DNA of 64,000 nt from Pseudomonadales bacterium (GTDB taxonomy: Bacteria; Pseudomonadota; Gammaproteobacteria; Pseudomonadales; Azotimanducaceae): the NCBI GenBank assembly GCA_022827905.1, contig JAJEIQ010000014.1:181884-245883 (forward strand), read 5' to 3'. The notes beneath the pieces were generated by a model that saw only the letters and a program-made list of their open reading frames with translations, searched no databases and was not told the DNA's origin. Made by a program: the position numbers and the translations under genes. The first letter of the stretch is position 1. Every line of letters begins with the position of its first letter. Shown in pieces: positions 50,162 to 57,917 of this stretch.

Positions 50162-51364
50162 TCAGGAATCGCTCGCAACCAACACTCGATCCGTCAGCAG
50201 TGCCCTCACCTCATCATCGGAATAGCCCGCCTCGCGCATCACTTCCCAAGTTTGGGCGCCGATTTCCGGTGCCCGGGTGGGAGGGCGCTTGGCTTCGCCA
50301 TGCACGAAAACCGGTGAGTTAACGGTGAGCCGGTAGCCCTCACTCTCATCATGGGTGGGCAAGATGATGCCGCTCGCCTTGAGCTGCTCGTCATGCACCA
50401 CGTCGCCCATGGGCGCGACCACCCCGCAGGTGACCCCGTGGGCATCGAGGCGTGCCATCAGCTCCTGCTGGGTGAGCTGCGATGTTGCAGCGGAGATCAG
50501 GTCGCTGAGCGCGTGGCGGTTGCGCATCTGCGCATCGAAGTCGGCGAAGCGCTCATCGTCCACCCATTCCGGATGGCCGAGGGCGGCGGCCAATTGCGGC
50601 CACTCCCGTTGGCTGTTGATGAGCGCCAACACCACGAAGCGATCGTCCTTGGTCGGGTAGGCGATGGTGAATGGATTGCGCAGCCCCTTGGCCTGTTTGT
50701 AGGCGCTCAAGTCCAGCCCGGCGATCACCCCCTGCAGCGCCATGCCGTTGGCCCAAGCGCCGCTGGCAGCCAAGGAGGTGCTGACTTGGCAGCCTTCGCC
50801 GGTGCGTTCGCGCCGAAAAAGGCCGGTCATGATGGCGCCGAATAGGCACATCGCCGTGTTGTGGTCGCCCATGCCCGGTGCTGAGCTCTGGGGCGTCTGG
50901 CCAGGTTCGCGAATGAACTCCATCAAGCCGGAACGGGCCCACCAAGCGGTGATGTCGAAGCCCTTTCGAGCCACCTCCGGCCCCTCGGTGCCGTAACCGG
51001 TCAGTTGGGCGAATACGATGCGCGGGTTGATGGCCCGCAACTCGTCGTAGGTCATGCGAAATCGCTTGAGCTGGCCTTGCAGAAAGTTGGTCAGAATGAC
51101 GTCGGCGTCCGCCACCAGCCGATGCAGAACCGCTTGGCCCGCTTGCGTCGTGAGGTCGAGGCCGATGCTGCGCTTGTTGCGCGAAGTGAGTTGCCAGTGA
51201 TAGGGCACCGGATGCTTGCCCACCAGTTTGCGGTAGCCGTCGCCGCCGGGGGGCTCCACCTTGATGACATCGGCACCGAAGTCGGCCATGACGGTGGCGG
51301 CGCCCGGCCCGGCCAGAAAGGACGCGGCGTCGATGACGCGAATGCCCTCCATCAAGTAGGTCAT
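50162..51364 (-). CDS. Class III CoA transferase (CaiB/BaiF family), module 1
   Basis: A 400-residue CoA transferase. Landmarks: 'GIRVIDAASFLAGPGAATVM' at the N-terminus, 'DFGADVIKVEPPGGDGYRK', 'NKRSIGLDLTTQAGQAVLHR', the catalytic Asp in 'SSAPGMGDHNTAMCLFGAI', and 'TSLAASGAWANGMALQG'. It moves CoA between carboxylic acids and so activates or recycles a substrate. The start overlaps the small lipoprotein stop as ATGA. The same gene pair occurs again at 59237-60930. The first 100 bases after its stop hold the TonB receptor promoter region. Confidence 0.93.
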   Translation of the reverse strand: MTYLMEGIRVIDAASFLAGPGAATVMADFGADVIKVEPPGGDGYRKLVGKHPVPYHWQLTSRNKRSIGLDLTTQAGQAVLHRLVADADVILTNFLQGQLKRFRMTYDELRAINPRIVFAQLTGYGTEGPEVARKGFDITAWWARSGLMEFIREPGQTPQSSAPGMGDHNTAMCLFGAIMTGLFRRERTGEGCQVSTSLAASGAWANGMALQGVIAGLDLSAYKQAKGLRNPFTIAYPTKDDRFVVLALINSQREWPQLAAALGHPEWVDDERFADFDAQMRNRHALSDLISAATSQLTQQELMARLDAHGVTCGVVAPMGDVVHDEQLKASGIILPTHDESEGYRLTVNSPVFVHGEAKRPPTRAPEIGAQTWEVMREAGYSDDEVRALLTDRVLVASDS

Positions 51365-51795
51365 GGCCGCTCCAAGCGAAAGATCATGCCATCCGACACC
51401 CAGCCCTCGTCGGGATCGACTTCGTACTTGTCGGCATAGGCCAGTGTCACCCGGCTGCGCTCTCCGGCCTCCTCGACCAAGGTGGCCTGCAGGCGATACA
51501 GGCCGTCGTCAATGCGCACCCGAACATTGTGGTCATCCTCAATGAACTCCGTCCAAGCGGTGCCGCCGCCGCTGGTGGCCACATAGAGATCGCCGTCGAT
51601 GCCGACACCCCACATATTGATGGAGTAGGGATCGACCGGGCGGGTCTCCAGCTGGATGGTGTCCGGCACGTCGCCCCAGACTTCCGGCGGCTGACGGTCA
51701 GCGCCGGTCAGTTCGCCGCCAGGAATGGTGACGAAGGGCTCGCTGCACCCGGCAGCGGCCAACGCGCCTACGAAAACCGCCCAGCTTCGACTCAT
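51361..51795 (-). CDS. Small lipoprotein coupled to CoA transferase, module 1
   Basis: A 144-residue lipoprotein: 'MSRSWAVFVGALAAAGCSEP' gives a signal peptide with lipobox 'AAGC'. The mature domain is strand-rich: 'IPGGELTGADRQPPEVW', 'DTIQLETRPVDPYSINMWGV', 'GDLYVATSGGGTAWTEFIED', 'VRVRIDDGLYRLQA' and the end 'VSDGMIFRLERP'. These segments line up with the anchored protein at 59237-59752, which also overlaps a CoA transferase gene. The fold may be a split-barrel like pyridoxamine-phosphate-oxidase or deazaflavin nitroreductase proteins. No function is known to me. Start 51795 chosen for the lipobox; a longer frame upstream is unsupported. Confidence 0.78.
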   Translation of the reverse strand: MSRSWAVFVGALAAAGCSEPFVTIPGGELTGADRQPPEVWGDVPDTIQLETRPVDPYSINMWGVGIDGDLYVATSGGGTAWTEFIEDDHNVRVRIDDGLYRLQATLVEEAGERSRVTLAYADKYEVDPDEGWVSDGMIFRLERP

Positions 51796-51875
51796 GCTGC
51801 TTGCCCTGCGTTGCGACCCGTCAATCCTACGATAGCCGAGAGCGAAATTCATGGCCTGCGCAAGGAAAATTCATG

Positions 51876-51894
51876 CGAGGGCAAGATGCCCTCG
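51876..51894 (+). repeat. REP-like palindrome, copy 9
   Basis: CGAGGGCA-AGA-TGCCCTCG followed by ATCC. First member of a head-to-head pair. Confidence 0.8.
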
Positions 51895-51915
51895 ATCCGT
51901 GCGTTTCCCTTGGAA

Positions 51916-51934
51916 CGAGGGCATCTTGCCCTCG
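51916..51934 (-). repeat. REP-like palindrome, copy 10
   Basis: CGAGGGCA-TCT-TGCCCTCG; on the minus strand it reads AGA in the loop and TTCC in the tail. The 21-base interval to copy 9 makes a mosaic like a BIME. Confidence 0.8.
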
Positions 51935-51952
51935 CTCCCGGGCACCCGCCGC

Positions 51953-52573
51953 CTAAACGGGTGGCTCCCCCACCTGTCCGCCAAGCCACCAGCGGATCAC
52001 CGGCAAGTGGGCTCGACCAATGTAGAGCTCGCCACCAACGATGTAGGATGGCACATCCCCGGCGCCCAAGGCCCGCACCTCGTCGGCTGCCGACGTCAGT
52101 TCCGCTTCCGCCTGCTCCTCCAGAAAGCGGCCGAAACCCTCGCCATCGCCGCCGGCGGAGACAATGGCGGCCTCCACGGCGCTCCGATCGCTGGGGTCCA
52201 TGCGGCCGGCCCACACCTCGGTGAACACTCGGTTGACATAGTCATCCCGTTGGCTTGCGCCGGCGTCCTGGCGCTTCATCCATGCTAGCCCGGCGTTGGC
52301 CGCGAAGCTGTCGAGCTCCGCCTCCGGGTGCACCCACTCAATGCCTTGGCCGCGGGCGTAGAAGCCGAGTTCCCAGCGGCGGTAATCCGCCCGCGCACGT
52401 CGATGCCGCGCACCTCGTGACGCCGGGTCAGCCTCCCGTCGTTCGGGCCGGGGCTTCAGGTGGAAGGGCCGCCAGTCAATCGCGGCACCGGTCTCCTCCG
52501 CCGCGGCAAGGGTTGGCCCCAAGGCCAAACGCGCCTGGGGACTCTTGAAGTCGATGTAGGCGACTAAATCCAC
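51953..52573 (-). CDS. 2-hydroxychromene-2-carboxylate isomerase-like DsbA-fold protein (second)
   Basis: A 206-residue DsbA-fold protein with 'VAYIDFKSPQARLALGPTLA' at the N-terminus, where the CxxC of DsbA is replaced by Ser-Pro, as in HCCA isomerase and kappa GSTs. Later segments are 'AAGAGDVPSYIVGGELYIG' (with 'GDVPSY' holding the cis-Pro) and 'AHLPVIRWWLGG'. HCCA isomerase is glutathione dependent and acts in naphthalene-type degradation; the actual substrate is unknown. GTG start overlaps the previous stop by one base (TAGTG). It is a diverged copy of the upstream gene. Confidence 0.8.
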   Translation of the reverse strand: MDLVAYIDFKSPQARLALGPTLAAAEETGAAIDWRPFHLKPRPERREADPASRGARHRRARADYRRWELGFYARGQGIEWVHPEAELDSFAANAGLAWMKRQDAGASQRDDYVNRVFTEVWAGRMDPSDRSAVEAAIVSAGGDGEGFGRFLEEQAEAELTSAADEVRALGAGDVPSYIVGGELYIGRAHLPVIRWWLGGQVGEPPV

Positions 52574-53247
52574 TAGAACGGCTGGTAGGCGATGTCGGGG
52601 GCGTCCCCGTGGCGTCCGCCGAGATGCCAGCGCACGAAGGGCAGATGTTCGCGGCCGAAGAACGGCTGGCCGTCAACAACGTAGGTGGGAACGCCGAACA
52701 CCCCCGCGGGCAGCAGTTGGGCTTGCAGGGCATCGTGCTCAGTGCGCCCCTCGCCGTCCAAGTAGCCGCGAAAGCCCTGGGTGGCGACACCGGACTCGTC
52801 AAGCAGCGCCTCGATGACGCCAGCATCCTCAATGTCCAGTTCCCGCCGCCAAAAGCGGTCGAAGACGGTGAATGAGTAGCGCTTAAGGCATTCGCGCCCC
52901 GCCGCCTTGGCCCACTGCATGCCAATCCCGGCCAGCGATGAGTCCCAAATCTTGAGCGGGCCCTTGAGCACTAGGCTGCGGTGCCGGGCGGTGCGCTTGG
53001 CGTCCCGGTAGGCGTAGCGCACCCAGGACCACTGCTCCTCGCTGCGGTTGCTCTCCAGGACCTTGCCTTTGCCGTCCGCCTTGGCCGTGCCGAGGAAGCT
53101 GCCGATGTCCAGCGTGAGGTGCCGCCAATCGATTTCGATGCCGAAGTCATCCTCCAACTGGTAGCTGGGCTCCAAGGCGAGGAACGCGTACGGGCTCTTG
53201 TAGTCCACATAGACAATGAGCGGCGCCTGCGAGTTCAGGGGCTGCAT
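52573..53247 (-). CDS. 2-hydroxychromene-2-carboxylate isomerase-like DsbA-fold protein (first)
   Basis: A 224-residue protein of the same family: 'LIVYVDYKSPYAFLALEPSY' (Ser-Pro at the active site), 'LPAGVFGVPTYVVDGQPFFG' (Val-Pro cis-proline loop) and 'EHLPFVRWHLGG'. Start at 53247 with GGAG six bases upstream; 15 residues of a longer frame are dropped. The two copies share the ends but differ in the middle, so they may form a heterodimer or handle different isomers. Divergent from a luciferase-like gene. Confidence 0.82.
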   Translation of the reverse strand: MQPLNSQAPLIVYVDYKSPYAFLALEPSYQLEDDFGIEIDWRHLTLDIGSFLGTAKADGKGKVLESNRSEEQWSWVRYAYRDAKRTARHRSLVLKGPLKIWDSSLAGIGMQWAKAAGRECLKRYSFTVFDRFWRRELDIEDAGVIEALLDESGVATQGFRGYLDGEGRTEHDALQAQLLPAGVFGVPTYVVDGQPFFGREHLPFVRWHLGGRHGDAPDIAYQPF

Positions 53248-53357
53248 GGCAAACTCCGGTCGGGTCCACAGGGATTGGTCAGACGCCTCCACCTTATCAC
53301 CAACCCCGCAACTATGTTAGGTTCACCCGCGCCAAGAGGTCTTAAGGAGAACGTGGT

Positions 53358-54623
53358 TTGAAAAATCTGTGGTTCCACCTGATGCCCTACAAGGAACTGC
53401 CGGACAATTTCCGCGACCAGCACAAATCGGTGTGGGTTGATATCGATCCCGGCCTGCTCGATCCCAGCCGGGCACACGTCATGTACAACGAGTTCATGGA
53501 CGAGCTGGAGTATGCCGCCGAGGTGGGCTTCGACGGCATCTGCTGCAACGAGCATCACGCCAATGGTTACGGGCTGATGCCATCGCCCAACCTGATCGCT
53601 GCCACCCTGGCCCGCCGCACCGAGGATGCGGCGCTCTGCGTGATGGGCAACTCGCTGGCGCTCTACAACCCGCCCATCCGGGTGGCCGAGGAGTTCGCCA
53701 TGCTCGACTGCATCTCCGGCGGCCGCCTGATCGCCGGCTTCCCAGTCGGCTCGCCCATGGACACCGCCTACGCCTACGGACAGAACCCGTCCAAGCTGCG
53801 CGAACGCTACTACGAAGCACACGACCTCATCATGAAGGCCTGGACGGCGGAAGAGACCTTCGCCTTCAACGGCCGCTTCAACCAGCAGCGCTACGTCAAC
53901 GTCTGGCCGCGGCCGGTGCAAAAGCCCCATCCCCCCGTTTGGATTCCCGGCGGCGGCTCCATCGAGACCTGGCGCTGGTGCGCGGAACTCGACTACGTGT
54001 ACTGCTACCTCTCCTACTTCGGCTACAAGCTCGGCCTGCGCACCATGCGGGGGTTCTGGGAGGAGATGGACCAGCTCGGCAAGGACCGCAACCCCTACCG
54101 GGCGGGCTTCCTGCAGTTCGTCGGCGTCGCCGAAACCCACGAAGAGGCCCTGCGCCTGTACAAGGAGCCCGCCGAGTACTTCTACGGCCGCTGCCTGCAC
54201 GTCAGCCCCGCCTACGTCCAGCCGCCCGGCTACACCACCGAGGCCACCATCCGCGCCCAAGTGCAGTCCCAGGTTGCGGCGGCGGCCATGAAGGGACGGA
54301 GCAAAAAGACCAAGCGGGGCGGCTTCAGCGGCGGCGCCACCACTTGGGAGGAGATTCTCGAGGCCGGTTACGTCATCGTCGGCACGCCCGACGAAGTGGC
54401 CGAGCGGCTGCGCGAAGTCTGCACCACGCTCAACGTCGGCAACCTGATGCTGTTGCTGCAGTTCGGCAACATGAGCCACGAGCTGGCGAAGTACAACACC
54501 CAGCTCTACGCGGAGCAGGTGCTGCCCCAGATCAGCGGCCTCTTCTCCGAGTGGGAAAACCGTTGGTGGCCGGAGCCCATGGCCGGCGCGGACCGGCGGT
54601 CGCCGCGTCAAGTCGCCGCCTGA
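53358..54623 (+). CDS. Luciferase-like flavin-dependent monooxygenase
   Basis: A 421-residue member with 'LWFHLMPYKELPDNFRDQH' at the start, 'GFDGICCNEHHANGYGLMPS', 'VMGNSLALYNPPIRVAEEFA', 'GGRLIAGFPVGSPMDTAYAYG' and 'RPVQKPHPPVWIPGGGSIET'. This subgroup is widespread in environmental actinobacteria and proteobacteria with unknown substrate. TTG start at 53358 with AAGGAG upstream. The stop overlaps the hydrolase start as TGATG, so they form a pair in which ring or C-C cleavage may be followed by hydrolysis. Confidence 0.88.
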   Translation: MKNLWFHLMPYKELPDNFRDQHKSVWVDIDPGLLDPSRAHVMYNEFMDELEYAAEVGFDGICCNEHHANGYGLMPSPNLIAATLARRTEDAALCVMGNSLALYNPPIRVAEEFAMLDCISGGRLIAGFPVGSPMDTAYAYGQNPSKLRERYYEAHDLIMKAWTAEETFAFNGRFNQQRYVNVWPRPVQKPHPPVWIPGGGSIETWRWCAELDYVYCYLSYFGYKLGLRTMRGFWEEMDQLGKDRNPYRAGFLQFVGVAETHEEALRLYKEPAEYFYGRCLHVSPAYVQPPGYTTEATIRAQVQSQVAAAAMKGRSKKTKRGGFSGGATTWEEILEAGYVIVGTPDEVAERLREVCTTLNVGNLMLLLQFGNMSHELAKYNTQLYAEQVLPQISGLFSEWENRWWPEPMAGADRRSPRQVAA

Positions 54624-55396
54624 TGCGCCAACGAAGCCTGCGCAGCAACGGCGCGGACGTTCGGATTTGGGAGCAGGGTGAGGGCGAGCCCCTCGTCTTC
54701 CTGGCCGGCTTCGGCGGCCTGCCCAAGTGGATTCCCTTCCTCGACCGGCTGGCCGAAAGCCGCCGCGTCATCGTCCCTTCCCTGCCCGGCTTTCCCGGCG
54801 CCGAAGGCCACGACCGGCTGGACGACCTGTCAGATTGGACAGCCGCCACGTTGGACATCCTGGAAGGCGCCACCGACGCCCCGTTCGGCCTAATCGCCAG
54901 TTCAGTCAGTGCGCCATTGGCCCTCGAAGCCGCCGCGATGCAGCGCCAACGCATCGCCAAGCTGGTGCTGATCGGCCCCTTCGGCGTCCACGACGAGCGC
55001 CCTCGGGCCATCGATCTCTGGGCGCAGCGCCCTGGACCCAAGAGCTATCCGCCGCTGCTGTGCGCCCGTCCGGAACGATACGCCGCGCTTTGGGAAAAGC
55101 CCGACGACGTGGATGAAATCGAATGGCAGGTGATGGAGATCCGAGCCCGGGAAGCGGCGGCCCGCTACCTGTGGCCGCTCAACGACACCGGCATCCTCAA
55201 GCGCGCCTACCGAATCACCCAACCCATGCTGCTGCTTCGGGGCACGGAGGACCGATTGGTCCCCAGAACCAGCCTAGAAAAGCTAAATACCGCCGTTGCC
55301 GGCGAAGCCTTGATCCAGGAGGTGGCCGAAGCCGGACACCTGGTGGAACTCGACCAGCCGAAAGCCTTGGCCGGGCTGGTCAATCAGTTCATCTAG
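54623..55396 (+). CDS. Alpha/beta-hydrolase with non-canonical nucleophile elbow
   Basis: A 257-residue alpha/beta-hydrolase fold protein. The oxyanion region is 'PLVFLAGFGGLPKW', the elbow is 'LIASSVSAPLALEAAAMQ', where the usual GxSxG reads ASSVS, the acid is in 'LLLRGTEDRLVPRTSL' and the His in 'VAEAGHLVELDQP'. All three catalytic residues seem present, with small residues Ala and Ser around the nucleophile. It may be a C-C or ester hydrolase. The ATG overlaps the preceding TGA. Confidence 0.82.
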   Translation: MRQRSLRSNGADVRIWEQGEGEPLVFLAGFGGLPKWIPFLDRLAESRRVIVPSLPGFPGAEGHDRLDDLSDWTAATLDILEGATDAPFGLIASSVSAPLALEAAAMQRQRIAKLVLIGPFGVHDERPRAIDLWAQRPGPKSYPPLLCARPERYAALWEKPDDVDEIEWQVMEIRAREAAARYLWPLNDTGILKRAYRITQPMLLLRGTEDRLVPRTSLEKLNTAVAGEALIQEVAEAGHLVELDQPKALAGLVNQFI

Positions 55397-55402
55397 GACC
55401 GG

Positions 55403-56299
55403 CTAACGCTTGCCAGCTGCCTCCTTGCGAGCCGCCTTGCCGCTGGCTATCTGCTCCCGGGCTTCCTTCTCGATCTTCTCCGCGCCGGTGGGGTCCACCC
55501 CCATCTCGTAGAGAATGCGCGAATTGGCGTGCCCCAAGTGATGCAGGCCGAAGGCCGAGTGGATGGCGTTGTACATGCCTTGGGCGTCCAGCGATTGATT
55601 CACGGCGAGCTTGGCCAGCTTCAAACCGAAAGGCGGCTGCTTGGCGATCCTTTTGGCGAGGTCCAAGGTGAAATCGTCGAGTTCGGCGTTCGGCACCACA
55701 TGGTTGACCATGCCGAGCTCCTTGCCTTCCTGGGCGCTGATGGCATCGCCGGTGAAGAGCATCTCCTTGGCCTTGCGGTGGCCCACTTCCCAAGCGTGGA
55801 CGAAGTACTCATGGCCGTTGACGCCGAAGGCGATCACCGGATCGGAGAACTGGGCGTCCTCGGCGGCAACGATCAGGTCGAAGGGCCAGACCAGCATCAG
55901 CCCGCCGGCGATGGCCTTGCCCTGCACCTGGGCGATGGTCGGTTTGGGCATGTTGCGCCACCGCCAGCAGAAGCCGATGAAAACCTCCTGCTCCATGGCC
56001 ATGTGCCCCTCCTGGCCGGGACGGCGGTAGCCGCCCACGCCCATGATCGGCGGCCCAAACTCGCCGATGTGGCTGCGGTCCTTCATATGGTGCCCCGATG
56101 AGAAGTGCGGCCCGTCGGCGCCGATGATGACCGCCTTGATGGCGTCGTCGTGCATGGCCACGTTCAGGGCGCGGTCCATCTCGTAGAGCATCTGCTTGTT
56201 CTGCGCGTTGCGGATGTCCGCCCGCGCCAGCATGATCCGCGCCACGCCCTCGGCGGGCTCTTCGTAGCGAATCTGCTCAAATACGCTGGCCTCGCTCAT
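55403..56299 (-). CDS. Enoyl-CoA hydratase/isomerase-family protein
   Basis: A 298-residue crotonase-fold enzyme. The oxyanion-hole segments are 'IIGADGPHFSSGHHMKDRS' and 'VQGKAIAGGLMLVWPFDLIV'. The usual Glu positions lie in 'FGVNGHEYFVHAWEVGHRKA', which is unlike standard hydratases, so chemistry other than water addition is possible. A Lys-rich tail follows 'GAEKIEKEAREQ'. Start at 56299 with GGAGG upstream. It is the last gene of the LLM-ADC-SDR-ECH operon. Confidence 0.88.
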   Translation of the reverse strand: MSEASVFEQIRYEEPAEGVARIMLARADIRNAQNKQMLYEMDRALNVAMHDDAIKAVIIGADGPHFSSGHHMKDRSHIGEFGPPIMGVGGYRRPGQEGHMAMEQEVFIGFCWRWRNMPKPTIAQVQGKAIAGGLMLVWPFDLIVAAEDAQFSDPVIAFGVNGHEYFVHAWEVGHRKAKEMLFTGDAISAQEGKELGMVNHVVPNAELDDFTLDLAKRIAKQPPFGLKLAKLAVNQSLDAQGMYNAIHSAFGLHHLGHANSRILYEMGVDPTGAEKIEKEAREQIASGKAARKEAAGKR

Positions 56300-56372
56300 G
56301 TTCAATGCCTCCGTTGTCCTGGTTTGCCGTTCCGCTTGCGCGGGTGAACCGCTTCGCCCTCGAGTCCGATCA

Positions 56373-57149
56373 TCAACCCATCCTCATGCCACCGGAAATG
56401 CAGATCGCCTGCCCGGTCATGCCGTCGGATTCGCCACTGCCCAAATACACCGCGATGTGGGCGATTTCCTCCGGCTCGAGGAACCGGCCCATGGGCACCC
56501 GGCTCTTGGCCCCCGCGATCAACTCCTCGAACGAGACGCCCAAGGCTCGGGCATGTCCCTCGAAGGCGCCCATCATATCGGTTTCCACGAATCCGGGGCA
56601 GATGGCGTTGACATTGATGCCGAGGGCCGCGTTCTCCAGCGCCGCGCAGCGAGTCATGCCGACCACCGCGTGCTTGCTGGTGTTGTAGGCGGCCTGGTTG
56701 GGGCTCTCCCAACGGCCCGCGGTGGAAGCGATGTTGACAATCTTGCCGGAGCGGCGCTCGCGCATGTGGCGCAGCGTCAATTGCATGAGTTGGAAGACGG
56801 CATAGACGTTGACCTTCATCACCCGGTCGAACTCGGCCATGTCGTAGTCGGTGAAGGGCTTGCCGATGTAGATGCCGGCGTTGTTGACCACGATGTCCAA
56901 CCCATCCCGCCAGTCCACGGCGGCGGCGAACAAGCCCTCCACCGCCTCGGAATCGCTTACGTCCGCCAAGTGGCAAGCGGCATCGACACCGTGCTTACTG
57001 ACCAAGTCTCGTGTTTCCTCCAACTTGCCAGCATTGGTGGCGGTGAGGAACAGATTGGCGCCTTCGGCGGCGTAGGCGCAGGCGATGGCTCGTCCGATGC
57101 CACGGCTGGCGCCGGTGATCAGGGCGTTTCTGCCTTCCAAACGGTGCAC
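56373..57149 (-). CDS. Short-chain dehydrogenase/reductase
   Basis: A 258-residue classical SDR. Cofactor motif 'ALITGASRGIGRAIACAYA', 'VNNAGIYIGKPF', catalytic Ser in 'GKIVNIASTAGRW', and Tyr-Lys in 'AYNTSKHAVVGMTR'. The end 'GMTGQAICISGGMRMG' is also typical. NAD(H) or NADP(H) preference is not clear. GTG start overlaps the upstream stop by one base (TAGTG). It probably oxidises or reduces a hydroxyacyl intermediate between the decarboxylase-like and hydratase steps. Confidence 0.94.
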   Translation of the reverse strand: MHRLEGRNALITGASRGIGRAIACAYAAEGANLFLTATNAGKLEETRDLVSKHGVDAACHLADVSDSEAVEGLFAAAVDWRDGLDIVVNNAGIYIGKPFTDYDMAEFDRVMKVNVYAVFQLMQLTLRHMRERRSGKIVNIASTAGRWESPNQAAYNTSKHAVVGMTRCAALENAALGINVNAICPGFVETDMMGAFEGHARALGVSFEELIAGAKSRVPMGRFLEPEEIAHIAVYLGSGESDGMTGQAICISGGMRMG

Positions 57150-57916
57150 TAGTCGATCTCCTTTGGATTGCTCGGCTCCGGCGCGACGCGCTCGGTTCCG
57201 GTGAAGGCCAACTCATCGGGCAGGCAAAGGAAGCGAACGGGCTGCAGAGTGATGTCAGCGCTGGCGCCAAAGGCGGTGACCGGATAATCCGGGCGAATCG
57301 CCCCGTCGCCCCAAGCCGCCGCATCATAGTCTTGAATGACGGGCCGGTAGCGCTCCGCCCGACGCGCTTCAATGGCGCTGTCGAACTGAACCAAGCGCAG
57401 GCCCTGGGGCAGGCTGGCACCGTGCATGGCGGAGAAGAACTGCAGATCGGACGGGCTCAGGGGCTCCGGCGCCACGGCCCGGGCAGCCAACGTGGTTCGG
57501 CCGCCTTCGTGAACCCGGACTTCGGCGCAATCATAGTGACGATCAAGGGACACTTGCGCTTCGCTGACGTGGAAGCCCCAGCCGGCCGCTAAACCGGCAC
57601 CCGCCGCCATGTTGTCGATCACGGCCCGGCGCAGGAACAGCCGCGGCCGCGCGCCGCTGCGGCAGCTCAGCCGCAGCATGCACAGATTAAAGGTTCCCCA
57701 AGGACTGCGCGGCACGGACCAGCACAGCCATTGGGCAAGCAGCGGCAGGGTCGGATGCAGGGCCGGGGGCAGCAGGGCTTCGACATCAACGCCGGCCAGT
57801 TCATAACTGAACTGCACCATTTCAACGTCCTGCAGCCCGAAAGGCTCGCCAGCAAGGGCAGTGGCGTGCGGTGGATTCGCCACCAAGGCCTGCAACGCCG
57901 TGGTTCCCCGGTACAC
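57149..57916 (-). CDS. Acetoacetate-decarboxylase-like protein
   Basis: A 255-residue protein with the acetoacetate-decarboxylase superfamily plan: 'EMVQFSYELAGVDVEALLPP', 'PWGTFNLCMLRLSCRSGARP' and 'AVIDNMAAGAGLAAGWGFHV'. I could not identify the Schiff-base Lys of true decarboxylases in the expected place, so it may belong to the branch with aldolase-dehydratase or other activity. GTG at 57916, one base after the luciferase-like stop. The tight packing implies a joint pathway with the monooxygenase and SDR. Confidence 0.68.
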   Translation of the reverse strand: MYRGTTALQALVANPPHATALAGEPFGLQDVEMVQFSYELAGVDVEALLPPALHPTLPLLAQWLCWSVPRSPWGTFNLCMLRLSCRSGARPRLFLRRAVIDNMAAGAGLAAGWGFHVSEAQVSLDRHYDCAEVRVHEGGRTTLAARAVAPEPLSPSDLQFFSAMHGASLPQGLRLVQFDSAIEARRAERYRPVIQDYDAAAWGDGAIRPDYPVTAFGASADITLQPVRFLCLPDELAFTGTERVAPEPSNPKEID

Positions 57917-57917
57917 G

